Notes under the pieces: model-generated
What the model saw: only the letters and a program-made list of their open reading frames with translations
Databases searched by the model: none
Told to the model about the DNA's origin: nothing
Assembly (NCBI RefSeq): GCF_036785885.1
Contig: NC_092322.1
Coordinates: forward strand, 15,398,466 to 15,462,465
Direction of reading: 5' to 3'
Source: Coffea arabica
Taxonomy: Eukaryota > Streptophyta > Magnoliopsida > Gentianales > Rubiaceae
Length of the DNA: 64,000 nt
Shown: positions 24,041 to 35,776 of the stretch, piece by piece
Layout of the letters: every line of letters starts with the position of its first letter
Numbering within the stretch: the first letter of the stretch is position 1
Position numbers and translations under genes: made by a program

Positions 24041-27000
24041 AGAAGAAAGAAAAAGAAGAAAATGCATTCAATTGATTCTGCTTCAGTGACCCCCCTATAG
24101 ATAAGGGAGGGAGAAGACCAACGGTCAGATTTCAAGAGAAGACCAAAAATCTGTTGGTTGGCGCTAAATTACCTTTATAATATGCGACTAGTATTTTGCT
24201 TGTGCATTAGCATGGAAATTTTTTTTATTGTGATTAATTATAAATAAACGTAAGGCTTAAATAATTCAATAACAATGTTTTATATAAATTATTTATATTT
24301 TTATCAAAAAATTATTATACTCCAAATATTTAACTACTAATTAGTCTTTAAAAACTTTTATATGTAAATTTATTATGATGTGATAACAGTCATTAAATGG
24401 TATAATTCAAAAAAAAAAAAGAAATAACAGGTGTTCTTTGAGATAGTAATTAAATTTTATCATAAATATGATTATACACCGACTCATATTCATTTTCAAT
24501 TCAAGACAAAAGCAAAAATATAATAATCTATTTTTGTATGAATGATTTATTACTGTTTATCAAAGTTAATAAGTTTATCAATGTGACAATTGCATTAACT
24601 GTAAGCCAATTTATCATATATGGATAAAAAGAATAATTCACATTTATCAAATAAGATAAAGGCTGTCAAAAGTGAGAGAAATTGTAAATAAGTTGGTTGG
24701 AAAAGAATTAGATGCAAAAATGGGTAAAACCCATGTATTCATTGACCCATTAGTTCTCTCTAAAGACTCTAATTAGGCATGATACCTAGGAGAGAGAAAT
24801 TACTTAATTGAAATAATAAGTTTCATATACACATATATATGTGTGCGTGTGTGTGTGTCTCTATACATATATATATATATAGATTGTAAAGTACACAAAT
24901 TAATTTTTCCTATTATGATAGTGTAAATTCATGTTATGAATATCAATAGTAGTATTAATATGGATTAATTTTTTATATACTGACAGTGTATACGCTTTCA
25001 CCATTAGATGCATGACACATAATCTGAATTTAAATTTGAAATTCAAATTTTGTATATACTATATATCCAACCGTAATAGTATACTATATAAGAACGAGTT
25101 TAAAACTAGATTTCAACCGCAGGGATGAGGCTATTTTGGGAATGTGAGAGTGTTTGAAGAATAATTGGAACATTGAGTACAAGTCATTATAGGTTTAATT
25201 TCACTATAATTACTTATATAACCTTTCAGACGTTTAAGGTTAGGGATAGGTTTGGTATGTTATAATGCTTGGTGTAAGTTGAGTATCAAGTACAACTGAA
25301 TAAAACTTGTATTTTGATAGAATTACATAAAAGTCTTTTTAATCATTTATTATACTAACATCCAAGCTTTCCAATTTCCTGAAACCTTTCTCATCTGTTA
25401 AGGAATTAATTGGATGTTTACATAATTTGATTTTAATTAAAATTAATTAACTTAGTTATTATCTGAATAATCATTATCATATTTATGTCCCCATGTTTAG
25501 CCGATACCCTTTCTTCTTTTTCTGTTTCACCTCTTTGATTTTATTATGGCTATTAAATATTTTGTGGAATCCATAACTTTTCTTTTAAATTGAGATGAGT
25601 TTTTTGGGTTTATCTTCTTCGATTGTAGTTTTTTTTGGGTTTGTTTTCTTCGATTGTAGTTTTTTTTCTGATGATTGGTTTATTCAAAAACTCCATATAG
25701 TTTGCCTTTTGATACTTCTAATTCCAAAAACTGACTAATTATATTGTTTTTCTTAGTAGATTCCCAAGATTCTGTCTCTGGTCAAAATACAATTTGAGAT
25801 AATGTTGTCACTTTCTAAAATAATCAGAAAAGTAATTTTATCATCTTCTCCTCCTTAGCCAAGGTATTATCTCTTTATTTAAGTCAAATAACCTTATTTC
25901 TCATGAATTTTCTTTTATTATTCTTGACTCCAGGGATCTGTTGACTACATTCCAGCAGTTATGGTTCAAGTAGTTATTTTTTCATGTAATATGATTTGGA
26001 ATTCAGCTTTTATTTATTTTAATTGGGAATGCTATGATTGTAAAATTTATTAACTTAGAATTTTGTACTTCATTGAAACTAAAACAGAAAATTAATCATG
26101 CTACATAGTACTAAGATGTCATTTGTACTCTATTTGCTTTCCGTGTTATGATCTCGTTCTTGTATTATATTGTTTATATAGTTTCAAATACAAAAAATTT
26201 ATTTTTTTATACTCTATAAAAGAATTTGTAGTGAAACTTGATGAGTTTAAATGCTTTAGCTACAGCACCATTTTGATTGCATTGTATTAATTCATTTACT
26301 CATAATTGTATGTTGTACAATTATAAATAATATTTCTTGATTTAATTGAAGGAACTATTATCCATAGTTCAAACGAGTCAATTAAGTAGAGATGTTATAT
26401 TGGATACTTATACAAGTAAACATTGGAAAATATCATTAAACAGTTTCTACCTATAGTTTGTAATTCGAATTCATATGAGGAATTTCTTCTGATTTTACTT
26501 ACCATTTTCTATAATTTCAAATTTAGAAAATATTATTTGCATCAATTTTTTATAATCAAGATAGCTTCAATTCAGATCTTTAACAATTATGCAGATTTGA
26601 ACTTATGTATGAAATTATAAAGAAATACCTCTAGCAAAAAACACCAAATCTGAATAGTTTCTACAAAATTTTGAAAAAAATCAGTTAAGTTTCTTATCTA
26701 TCTATCATTTTGGGGCATTATTATCTCTGTAAGAAACATGTGATTAAGTTGTATTATACCCACCAAATTATATAAATAGTTAGTAAACAATAAAATTATT
26801 TTAGATTAGATTGGACGCAAAGTGATTGATGGATAAACATGACTTGATAATTCAGGTTGAGTTTAAGTCGAGGGAGAAATCAGAAGCATTGCTTGAGGGA
26901 TCTTTCACGAACATATATAGATTCGAGAGATGAAGGGTCCAATTGATACTTTAAAATGTTTTATCATCTTGGATAAGTTTTAGAAGAGACCTTTGGATAC

Positions 27001-27264
27001 TTTTCAATTGCACTTCAAACATTCTTACATTTTCAAATTACCCTTATCTTTGCAGTTGAAATTCAAACATAACCTTTGATCACAACGGATTCTTATATAG
27101 TATAACGATAAAGATGTCTTATTGCACATTATTTTTATTGACTCACTATGTAACTTATGATTTTTTTTATTAAAATTACATGATAAAATCATCATATTTC
27201 AGTTCCTATACTACAAAATATTAAACAATAATTATTAATTATCTTAAATCACAAGCACCAAATT
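24041..27264. other. AT-rich intergenic region, probably mostly transposon-derived
   Basis: No gene is supported. It holds a (GT)n/(AT)n microsatellite at about 24828-24882, a tandem pair at 25606-25668 built on TTCTTCGATTGTAGTTTTTT, and a MITE-like segment near 24965-25070 (ATATACTGACAGTGTATA). An inverted pair TATACTATATAAGAAC (about 25080) and its complement (about 27099) may belong to the element ending at 27295. Confidence 0.4.
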
Positions 27265-27295
27265 CCCGCACGTCGCGCGGGCTGTCCCTCCCTAG
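27265..27295 (+). mobile_element. Helitron-like 3' terminus
   Basis: A GC-rich hairpin (CCCGC at 27265-27269 pairing with GCGGG at 27277-27281) is followed after 10 bases by CTAG and then T. This matches the 3' end rule of Helitrons: hairpin, about 10 bases, CTRR, insertion before T. The 5' end was not fixed; AT-rich sequence near 25070 is one candidate. No helicase or Rep coding is visible. Confidence 0.5.
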
Positions 27296-27839
27296 TACAC
27301 ATATATAAAATTTACTCTATTAGTATCTACATTGTCTAAAACCACCAAATATAGGAATAAATATTAATTGCAATTTGCAAAGCTATCAAACGTTAAGATG
27401 ACCATATTCAGATGAGGAAGAAGAAAAAATGGAAAATAATGTGAAAGAAGAAATTGTCCAAGTAAGAGTCTACACGATAAAGGAAACAAAGGCTACTGTT
27501 GAAGGACTCAATTGACACTCTACTACAAATTAGAGGGTCATTTCATATTTACCTTCGGTTCTGATATTTGGTTGAAATTGCAACAGTTTGGATTGTTAAA
27601 CAAAATCTTCTTTTTTTTTTTTTTTATTCCCAAAGACATCTCCCAAAAATGTCTCTACTTTGACATCAAATGTTGAAAATCGAATGTCAATTATGACATT
27701 GGGAAATAGATGTACCATTAGATATGTTTATGGAGACAGACAAAATGATACCACTACTACACGTGAAAATTATTATTTTTCTCAATGTATTGTTTTATAA
27801 TAAATCACGACATTTTCAAAATGTCCATCATTATAAATT

Positions 27840-28276
27840 CGGTAAATTATAAAAAAAGTTCCCTGTGATAAACCTAATATACAAGAAAGCCCTTTATAGT
27901 TTCAAAATATACAACACGACACTCCGTACTTTGAACTAAATTGTAAAGATGATGAAATCCGTTAAATTTAACGAAAATGACTTATTGGAACCTAAAAAAA
28001 AAATTTATACCTAATTTTTAACAAATATACCTATTCTACTCCTTAACCCTCAATTCTTTTTATCTAGAGAATAAAACAAATGATTTTTTTGATCTGTCTT
28101 ATGCTTAATTCTATCAGGGCATTATGGTCATTTCATCCATTTCCGTTAATTTTAACGGATTTCGTCACATTTACAATTTAGTTCAAAGTACGGGGTATCG
28201 TGTTGTATATTTTGAAACTACGGGGGACTTTTCTATATATTAAGTTTATTATAGGGGATTTTTTTATTTTTTACCC
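27840..28276. mobile_element. MULE-like MITE with ~130-bp inverted repeats, perfect 9-bp TSD
   Basis: A 437-bp palindromic element. The left end is CGGTAAATTATAAAAAAAG and the right end in reverse complement is GGGTAAAAAATAAAAAAATC. Pairing extends through TTTCAAAATATACAACACGA and TACTTTGAACTAAATTGTAA on both arms. It is flanked by identical TTATAAATT (27831-27839 and 28277-28285). Copy B of the duplication has a single TTAGAAATT at this point, so the empty site is visible in the same window. The 9-bp duplication indicates the Mutator superfamily. It is non-coding. Confidence 0.9.
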
Positions 28277-28493
28277 TTATAAATTTTGCAGCATAGAAAG
28301 CTCTTTCTTTTTCAAGTCAAAGAAGAAGCAAGGGAAAAAAAAAAATTCGAGCTACTCCTAATTTTGCTTTCTCATACATGTTCCTCAGCATAATCAACCA
28401 ACATCCATCTTGCATTCTTTTCTCCTTCTACAGCAATGTTTGATTAATCCCCATTGCCTTCTTCTCTTTCGAACTTCCTTATTCCCCCACCCT

Positions 28494-28585
28494 CTCTATA
28501 TACAGAAATTACAAAACAGAAGCAGCACCAGCTAGGATAGATTTCTCGATAATTCTTGTGGACATTTCTCAGGGACAATTCAAAG
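28494..28585 (+). promoter_or_regulatory. TATA-like motif, leader and donor conserved in both duplicate copies
   Basis: CTCTATATACAG (about 28495) is followed by a leader of about 80 bases ending CAATTCAAAG before GTAATATC, a good splice-donor context. Copy B keeps the same order at about 38426-38516 (CTATATATGG ... CAATTCAAAG, GTAGGATC). It faces CHLI convergently. It may be the promoter and non-coding first exon of a lost gene or of a non-coding RNA. No protein is recognised downstream. Confidence 0.35.
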
Positions 28586-28842
28586 GTAATATCTTCCCTT
28601 TTGAATTATGCATGGTGGAAAATGAAAATGTTGAGAGAGCTTTAAAAATGTAATAAGTTTCACAGGAAAACATTATCCATGTAATTGTGTTTGCAAGTAC
28701 ATTTGTCTTGTTAATATTTACATCTGTTCTGCCAGTTCCTACATCGTTTTATACATTCAAAACTGGTAATCATGAAGGAATTCTCACCAATTGTGCCACT
28801 TGAGCAGGTGCTTTCTACAAAAGAACTTGTAGTATCTTCTGT

Positions 28843-29097
28843 CCTTTTTTTTTTTTTTTTCCGGATACTATAGAATCTATTTTAGATCTATTCCTATTCT
28901 ATATTAGGGGGAGGGGGAACCTAAAAAAATCAAAGAAAAACTCGAAGGGGACTAAATCACCACCAGCCCATATCGATGCCCACGCACCCACCGGCGAACT
29001 TTTCAAGAAAACCTGAATTTTTAGAATGTAGGTCAAGGGATCCCTTGATTTACATCCAAATAAAGTTTTAAAACTCTTTTGGCAGAGTAGTTGGTTT
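28843..29097 (-). mobile_element. Poly(A) retroposon (SINE-like) in duplicate copy A
   Basis: On the minus strand, a non-coding body of about 235 bp (including GGGCATCGATATGGGCTGGT) ends in a poly(A) tract, seen as T-run 28845-28860 on the plus strand. Flanking copies of ATCTTCTGT (left 28834-28842, right 29100-29108) extend to about 11 bp with one mismatch. Copy B has a single GCATCTTCTGT, giving the empty site. The family is not identified. Confidence 0.65.
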
Positions 29098-29497
29098 GCA
29101 TCTTCTGTTGCTTTGATTAATATGCACTTGTGGTGATGCTAGGGAGAGAATCATCTACCGAAATACACCATCATTTCCTTGATAAGGAAAGATTCAGTCT
29201 ACCATATTAACAATTTTAGACTAAAATATCTCTAGATGACAAAATAAGAAAGCGAAAAACAAGGCCTTCAGCAAACCGGCAAAGCTAATTTTGATCTTTC
29301 AACTTTTCACAACCACAGTGGAGGCAGCAAAACCATATTTTCAAATCATGCCTTTTGATTTTCGTTACACCGTGACTGAAGTATGTATAGAGCACAAACC
29401 TTTGCAAATAAGACCAACCAAATATAACAGAAAAGATTCATAAGTAAATATAAGATATATTGTAGATTTGTAGTATGTGCTATACTGCTAAAGAAGC

Positions 29498-29813
29498 CAA
29501 CGTTTTGAAAACCGGATTGGATCGGCTGTATTGACCAGTTGAACTGCAAACCGATCATGCCTCCAATTTGGTTCAATAAAAAATCCAAAAAATCAAATGA
29601 AGTTAAACTCAGTCAAGAACTGGTTGAATCAGTAAAAATTGGGAGATTCAACCAATTTTTATTAAGTATTTATTTTCTAAAATAAATATTTTAATTCTAT
29701 TCAAAAATTTTAATACTAAAATAAAATTTAAAAAACTATTAAATCTTTAAATCGATCGAATTACAAATCGAAAGGTTTCCGATTCACAATCTAGTTCGAA
29801 TTTAAAATCATTG
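29498..29813. repeat. Dispersed CCGG-type repeat with inverted ends
   Basis: The start CAACGTTTTGAAAACCGG matches the start of the repeat at 63137 (CAATGTTTTGAAAACCGG). The right end in reverse complement is CAATGATTTTAAATTCGAAC, a weak inverted match. It is absent from duplicate copy B. The class is uncertain and no clear target duplication was seen. Confidence 0.55.
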
Positions 29814-29886
29814 TGGGAAGTTAGAAACCTGCTTGAATGACATTTCCTTCGACTTGAACTCTAGAAGGAGCCCCACAAATTATTTA

Positions 29887-30347
29887 AGGTAAATTTCATA
29901 TAACCTCCTGCAATCGTCTATTGTCATATGACTCCTCGAATGTTTCAAAACTTCCATTTTACCCTCCTATGGTTTCATGTAAAGAGGAAATTTGATGAAA
30001 AATAACCTATGTAATGTTATTAATTGAATTATCAATAATGCTCCTACTTAAATGTTAAATCAATCAACGATTTAACTACCTTATATAAAAGTATAGGAGG
30101 ATTATGTGAATGAATACAAAAATTATGGACAATAAAGTGGATATTTATACAAATCATAAAAGGGTCATATGGAAATGAATATTTTATCACATGTGCTTTT
30201 AGAGTGCCCAAATGCCATAATTAATTGTGCATTCCATCAATTTTTCACTTTATAAAAAATTATAGAAGGTTACGTGGCTATTTTAAAACCTTAGGAGGGT
30301 CATCTGGCATTATATAAAATCACACGAGGGTCATAAGTAATTTAACC
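29887..30347. mobile_element. MULE-like MITE in duplicate copy A
   Basis: The left end AGGTAAATTTCATATAACCT pairs imperfectly with the right end in reverse complement, GGTTAAATTACTTATGACCC. Flanks are AATTATTTA (29878-29886) and AATCATTTA (30348-30356), a 9-bp duplication with one mismatch. Copy B has one AATCATTTA. It is non-coding, about 461 bp. Confidence 0.7.
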
Positions 30348-30485
30348 AATCATTTATCGAGGGTTAAAGCCACTACAGGAACAGCTTGGCTTTTCATCCT
30401 CTGTAAGGTAACATTCAAGGAAAAAAAAGAATGCAACAACCGGTCTACAAAGTACAACAAAAATTACAGCAAAGGAGTCCTATAA

Positions 30486-30960
30486 CTACAAGTAAGCCAG
30501 AGTCGATCGGTCCTTTCGGAGAAGGTGTCTCGAGCAATTTGGGATGACTCTGGCAATGTCCTCTGTTAGCTTTTGCTAGAAGACCTGGCTCAATTGTTCC
30601 ACAGACTCTTATCTTCTGTAGCACCTAATGGCAGATCAACCATGCTGATTTTGGTTAACGTAATAGACAGCTCCTGACCTTAAGAGATTTTCTCTCGGAC
30701 TTCAATACCCATCAGTTCTGGAACTTTTGAATCCAAATTGTATGAATCACCAGCAACAACTTTGAATTTCAGGAAGTAAATCCCCCAGTGACCTGACAGT
30801 CTTCGACTTCCCTGTTCCTCTATCACCTATTATCACTACACTGCCAATTTTAGGATCAATCACATTCAACAAGAAGCATAATTTCATCTCATCTTGTCCA
30901 ACTACAGCGGAAAATGGATAGACTGGTATTTGGCTTTCTGCAGAAACAAGCCTCTGAGCC
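30486..30960 (-). pseudogene. CHLI pseudogene (truncated exon 3 copy)
   Basis: Minus-strand copy of CHLI exon 3 with the start AQRLVSAESQIPVYPFSAVV, then GQDEMKLC and a Walker A region reading [10 protein letters not shown]. The Thr/Ser position after the P-loop Lys is changed (GKST in the intact gene, GKSK here). After LLPEI the frame shifts and stops. The rest matches only in pieces. Relative to the intact gene, about 35 bp spanning the stop codon, about 13 bp near the C-terminus, a block of about 500 bp (Walker B, sensor 1 and arginine finger) and about 40 bp around the glutamate-rich segment are missing. Exons 1 and 2 are absent. It cannot make a functional Mg-chelatase subunit. Confidence 0.9.
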
Positions 30961-31465
30961 TGAAATTGAAACAATTCCAGACATCAATGACAAAATTCAA
31001 CATCAAGAAGCTCCTTCTTCATAATCCATCACAATCTTATAACCCCTTCCTGATTGAAGCTCATGCCTTAGCCATTTAGGCTATTGTTCTCGATCTTGTT
31101 TTCAGCAAAATCCCACCTCAAGGAAAAACACCCAAGATTTAAACTGTCATTCACAACTTATGAACATGAATTATCCTGTAAATCTGAAAGTATTCGTTGA
31201 TATGATCATTAACGTTTTCCAATATGCCAAGAACCTTAAATGGATAATCAAGTAAACAATCAAATTAAACAAAATTACGCAGCTTTCTAGTTAAAATAAC
31301 AGCATTAATACAAAGATGATAGATGATCAATCATAATTTATGTCAAAACTTCTGAGTAACCTTCTCAGACAAGTTAACTTTTAATCCTGAATTCAACAAT
31401 ACATATTTATTTACTTACAGAAAACATGCATAAACTACAATCAAACAACAGAAAATAATCGTTGA

Positions 31466-33031
31466 TTAAACAATCCTGTTAACCACGTGACGTGCTTTGC
31501 ACATGGCTTCTAGTGGCTTGGCTTTTGGCATGGACATTCCCGTCCCTTCAGCCATATCAATCTCCTCCCCACCAATTCTTTGCCAATCAAAACACTGAAT
31601 TAGAGATCCCAAGGCCAAACCAACAACCCGCTGTGCTAGGCCAGAACCAGGACATGATCTCCTTCCCATCCCAAATGGAATCAGCTTCGATGGCTCAACT
31701 TGCAAGCCTTCAAATCTCTCGGGCTTGAAGCTTGTCGGATCATCCCAAACATTTGGATCCCTGTGAACTGCCCATGCACTAACTAGCAAGATTGTGCCTC
31801 GCGGAATATTGTATCCTCCAATTTTACAGTCATCAGACGACTCGTGTGGCACTAACAATGGCGCTGCTGGGTACAATCGGAGTGTTTCTGAAATGATGTT
31901 GTGAAGACAGGGAAGATTGGATAGATCATGTTCTTCGATCAATCGATCAGTCCCTACTTGAGCATCCAATTCAGCTCGAGCTTTCTCTAGCACCTCGGGA
32001 TGGTTGAGCAGGAGAGACAAGGCCCATTCTAAAGTCACTGATGAAGTGTCTGTTCCAGCCGTCAGCATGACCTACCAATAGCATACCAGTAGTTCAATTG
32101 TATGGAATTTCCAATTCAACCGTGAGCCATGACTAAAAGTGAAAGATTATTCACTTACCACTATAATCCCTTTGATGATTTGGTCTGTGTAGTATTCTGG
32201 CTGCGATTCCTGCAAAGAAAGCAGATGATCAATCATTGTATTACTATTCTTGTTACGGCGATGCTCTTCAAGTAAGCCTTCCAAGAACGCGTCGAATTTG
32301 GTGAAAATCTTCGTCAAGCTCTTCTCAAAGCTTCCATAATCGATCCACCTTAACAGCGGTAGGAAATCTCCCAGGTTTGCTAAACCACTATGTTTAAACA
32401 CCTGTTTAATGAGCCCGCGAAACTGCCTTGCTTCGTCGTTGTCATCTTCCTCGCCGAAATATCTCTTTCCGGCCACCATCCTCATAATAATGTTCAAAGA
32501 AAGCTCAGATAATCTGGATTGCAGTTCGACCTTAGCAAAATCATGGCGGGTGTTTTGAGCCAGTTTCAGAAGCAACCGCCTGATCTCATCTTTCCTGACG
32601 GACAAGAACATATTCAAACGACTGGCCGAAAATATTTCCACCGAACCCAGACGGCGAAGATTCCGCCAATGGTCGCCATACGGGGAACCGACCATGTTGG
32701 TGTGGTTGTACCCAAAATATTTTCCTATGACAAAGCGAGGCCGGTTGGCGAGGATCACATCGTTCTTGGTGAAGCATTCCTCCACTGCCGAAGGAGATGA
32801 TACCACCACTACTAGGCGGCTCCCGAACTGGAGGGAAATTACGGGGCCATATTTCTGGGAGAGGCTGTAGAAGGTTCTATGGAGAGGCGGTTTCAGGAGG
32901 CGGAGATGGCCTATTATTGGAAGAGCTGGTACTGGGCTTGGTGGGAGGTTTCGGAACCGCTTTGAAAGAAAGCTTAAACTAAGAAAAATGAGAAAAGATG
33001 AAATTACTGTGTATACCCAGACAACTTCCAT
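31466..33031 (-). CDS. CYP81-family cytochrome P450 monooxygenase
   Basis: Heme-thiolate monooxygenase of the plant A-type CYP71 clan, best fitting CYP81, whose members hydroxylate isoflavones, lignans, indolic glucosinolate precursors or other specialised metabolites at the ER. Two exons, 33031-32159 and 32071-31466, with a GT-AG intron of 87 bp, give 492 aa. An N-terminal membrane anchor ([20 protein letters not shown]) is followed by the proline hinge [18 protein letters not shown]81-like features include [14 protein letters not shown] and [10 protein letters not shown]. The I-helix AGTDTS lies at 296-301, the ExxR ETLR at 353-356, PERF at 408-411, and the heme loop [10 protein letters not shown] at 424-433 with ligand Cys431. 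The ATG at 33031 was chosen; the only upstream in-frame extension starts with TTG. A TATA-like TATATACAG lies about 65 bases upstream. The substrate cannot be read from the sequence. No defects were seen. Confidence 0.93.
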
Positions 33032-34154
33032 CCTCAATTCTATTCTTAAGCTCTAAAGATAATGTTATGTATAGGGCTTCTAATCGCTCTCTGTATATAC
33101 TACTGACCATACACTTGACTACCTTGGAGATTGCAAATCAGAACAGGACTTATCTATTTCGAAGAATTTTCTTCATTTCTACCTCCTTCTTCAGCAAAGT
33201 TCGACGGAGATTGCAAGTCTTATGATGTGTCGACTTGGGGATGATCGTTACTCTTCGTGAAGTTTGACCCCAGGAAGAAGGGGTCTGCACTGAGCCCAGC
33301 GGATACTATAGGGGTTTGAAGCAAAGACAACCTGCAACAGCTAGTGGACTAGTTTGAAGCCACTGATGCAAGAATCCAGCATCAAAAGAGGTATATATAG
33401 TGAAAGTTTAACTGGTGTCCTTGTGTTTCTTTTCTTTTCATTTTTTTTTTCTGGTCATGCATTTTCTCTCTTTTTTCATCTCTAAGGGTGGTGTGTTAGC
33501 ATAAGATACATAGAATATGTGTGATTTGAAAGAAGAGAAATTTTTTCTTTGAGAAGGATTTGTGAGTAGAAGGGAGAGGAGAAACGTTCCTATTCTTGTC
33601 AATAGATAGAGAAGGATACTCATGGTCAAAATAAAGAATGTAACGTGATGGTACACTTTGGGGTGTAACACGAGACCGGTAGCCGCCATGGCCCAATGAT
33701 TGTCAAATTACGTACGAAGCTTAATTTCATCATTGAACATTCGGACTTCGACTGCACTACAATATTTCCCATAAAAAAAGGAAAGAGAGTGATTCCATCC
33801 TGTAGCAGTCTAGCTCAATCATGGTGCCATCGCAAAGTACTTCGTGGCTCTTACTTGCTTGGGGTGGTCACTTGAGAAATGAATGCATGGTCCAAAGTCC
33901 AAACAACGTAGCTTTCTAAGTCCCCACAATGTGATAGATTAACAACCAAAAAAATAGACCAGTTCCAGGAGTGAACCAGCATCAACATTGCCAAAGCCAG
34001 CTTTGCGGACGAGAAGCATTGGAGGAGGACATTTTTAGATTTTGTACTGGTTAATTGGTGTGTGTTTGTGTTGATATATGGCAGTAATTTTAAGACTAAT
34101 TTATCAAGCAAATCAAGTGCAGATGTTTAACACTGCAGAACATGCAATCTTTTT
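33032..34154. other. Intergenic region upstream of the P450, no gene recognised
   Basis: It contains the P450 promoter region and unassigned sequence. Short minus-strand frames at 33438-33696 lack a recognisable domain. Confidence 0.4.
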
Positions 34155-34851
34155 TAGGGATGGCAATCAGGGCGTGGGGTGGGGTAGGGCTGGGGGATAT
34201 TTTTCTCCCCTGCGGTTGAAAAATGGGGTAGGGCCGTAGGGGATGAGGGAGTATATTCCCGCCCAGCCACCCATTAAAAAAATTAAATTTATATATACAC
34301 GTGTATATAATATATTTCATTTAATTAGTTATAAACTTATAATAATGATATTATTAGTTATAGGTATTATATAATGTATATTAGTATATATAATATAATT
34401 AATATTATCAATTATGCTAATAATTATACATGTCTACTAATAGAAATTATTAATTAATTATGCTAAATTTACTAATACATTTATACTAAATTCCTAATTA
34501 CACATAATACAATAACACTTTTTTCTCGAAAAAAAATGCAATAATGACTTAGTGATTGTATTCTATTGGATTTTATTCAAATAACACAATAACACTTTTT
34601 TCTCAGACACATTTGTCTCATTCTATTGGATTTTATTCAAATAACTTTTATTTGATTATTTTTATAGGCTTTGATTGTGAAATTACAGTGAATATTGACT
34701 TGATGATGTGTTGATATTTAACTATTTAATTTTTGGCAAAATTTTGGTTGCAATGCAATTATAGGATTTTTTTTTTTTAGCCCCCAGAGGGAAGCAGAGT
34801 GAGGGATGGGAAAAGGGTCCCCTTCCGACTCTCGGTCCATTGCCATTCCTA
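34155..34851. mobile_element. hAT-like MITE
   Basis: The left terminus TAGGGATGGCAATCAGGG pairs with the right terminus in reverse complement, TAGGAATGGCAATGGACC. Flanking octamers are ATCTTTTT (34147-34154) and GTCTTTTT (34852-34859), 7 of 8 matching. G-rich subterminal regions surround an AT-rich core. It has no transposase. Length is 697 bp. Confidence 0.75.
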
Positions 34852-35776
34852 GTCTTTTTAGAATTTTTTATTGCATGTTTGTAAAAGACTAACCCAATTA
34901 TCAAGAATTTTGTTCCTTTTTTTTTTAAAATTAAACTAGACAATGTTACTATCATGACAAAGCCGAAAATGGATTCTTCTATGGACGCAACAAGAGTTCA
35001 ATCCTAATATAACACATCGAGAAATGATGGTTGGTTAATCAATCATCAAAAAGGAATGAATGACTTATCTATGTATTTGTTGTTCTATCACAATCATTGG
35101 AAATAGTGTTAGCATATGGATTTATATTTAACTCGTTTACACCCCTCATAGAGCTTTGTAGCTCTCAGCTAGCTTGGAGTTGGAGACTGAACAAGCAGTG
35201 TAGCTTGCTATGGGTTGAAGTCCTGAATTCCTAATATGGAAAGAGTCTAGACTCCTCAAATGAGAGTAAGAGTAGACAGGGTTCTATAGTTTAAAAAAGC
35301 ATCAAGCGGGCTACGGAGTCTTAAATAAAGGTGCAAGATGGAGACCGAGAAATGGAGTGCGCATCAATTCTTGGATTGATAGGTGGATCTCTGATCAATC
35401 CCTGATAGATACAGTAGAAGTGCCATTGCCAGAAGAGGAGGTGTGGTGGAAGGTTAAAGACTACTAAGTGGATTTGGGAGAATGCCAGAATGGGATTGGT
35501 CTTCTCTATCAGAACGCTTGCCAGATACGTACTTAGGTATGCTGATAAGCATGTTCACGCAGGTTCTCACAATCCGGATATGCTTTACTGGCCATGTGAA
35601 GCTAATGGCATCTTTACCACCTAATCAGCTTATGATGTGAATTAGGAGCTAGAGGAAATGAATGATCTGGATAAGGGGTGGGAAAGAGTTCGCAAACAGA
35701 ATAGGCTAGGAAGATGGCAATTTTTATTGTGGCTTACTAGGCATAATAGTTTGCTCACAAATGAGGAAAAGCATAG

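Larger units (their letters stand above)
27604..31316 (-). repeat. Segmental duplicate of the CHLI 3' region (copy A)
   Basis: This segment aligns with 38045-40752 (copy B) in the same orientation, from the 3' flank of CHLI through exon 3 and into intron 2. Shared landmarks include CATTTTCAAAA[T/C]GTCCATCATT, TTACAAAACAGAAGCAGCAC, GAATGCAACAACCGGTCTAC and TTAGCCATTTAGGCTATTGT. Copy A is longer only because of four insertions (27840-28276, 28843-29097, 29498-29813, 29887-30347), all absent from copy B. The duplicate stops inside intron 2, so copy A never had exons 1 and 2 in this arrangement or has lost them. Confidence 0.9.

Noticed and set aside
32519-32982. Plus-strand frames over the P450 exon 1
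   Set aside because: They are antisense shadows of the CYP81 coding sequence and have no domain of their own.
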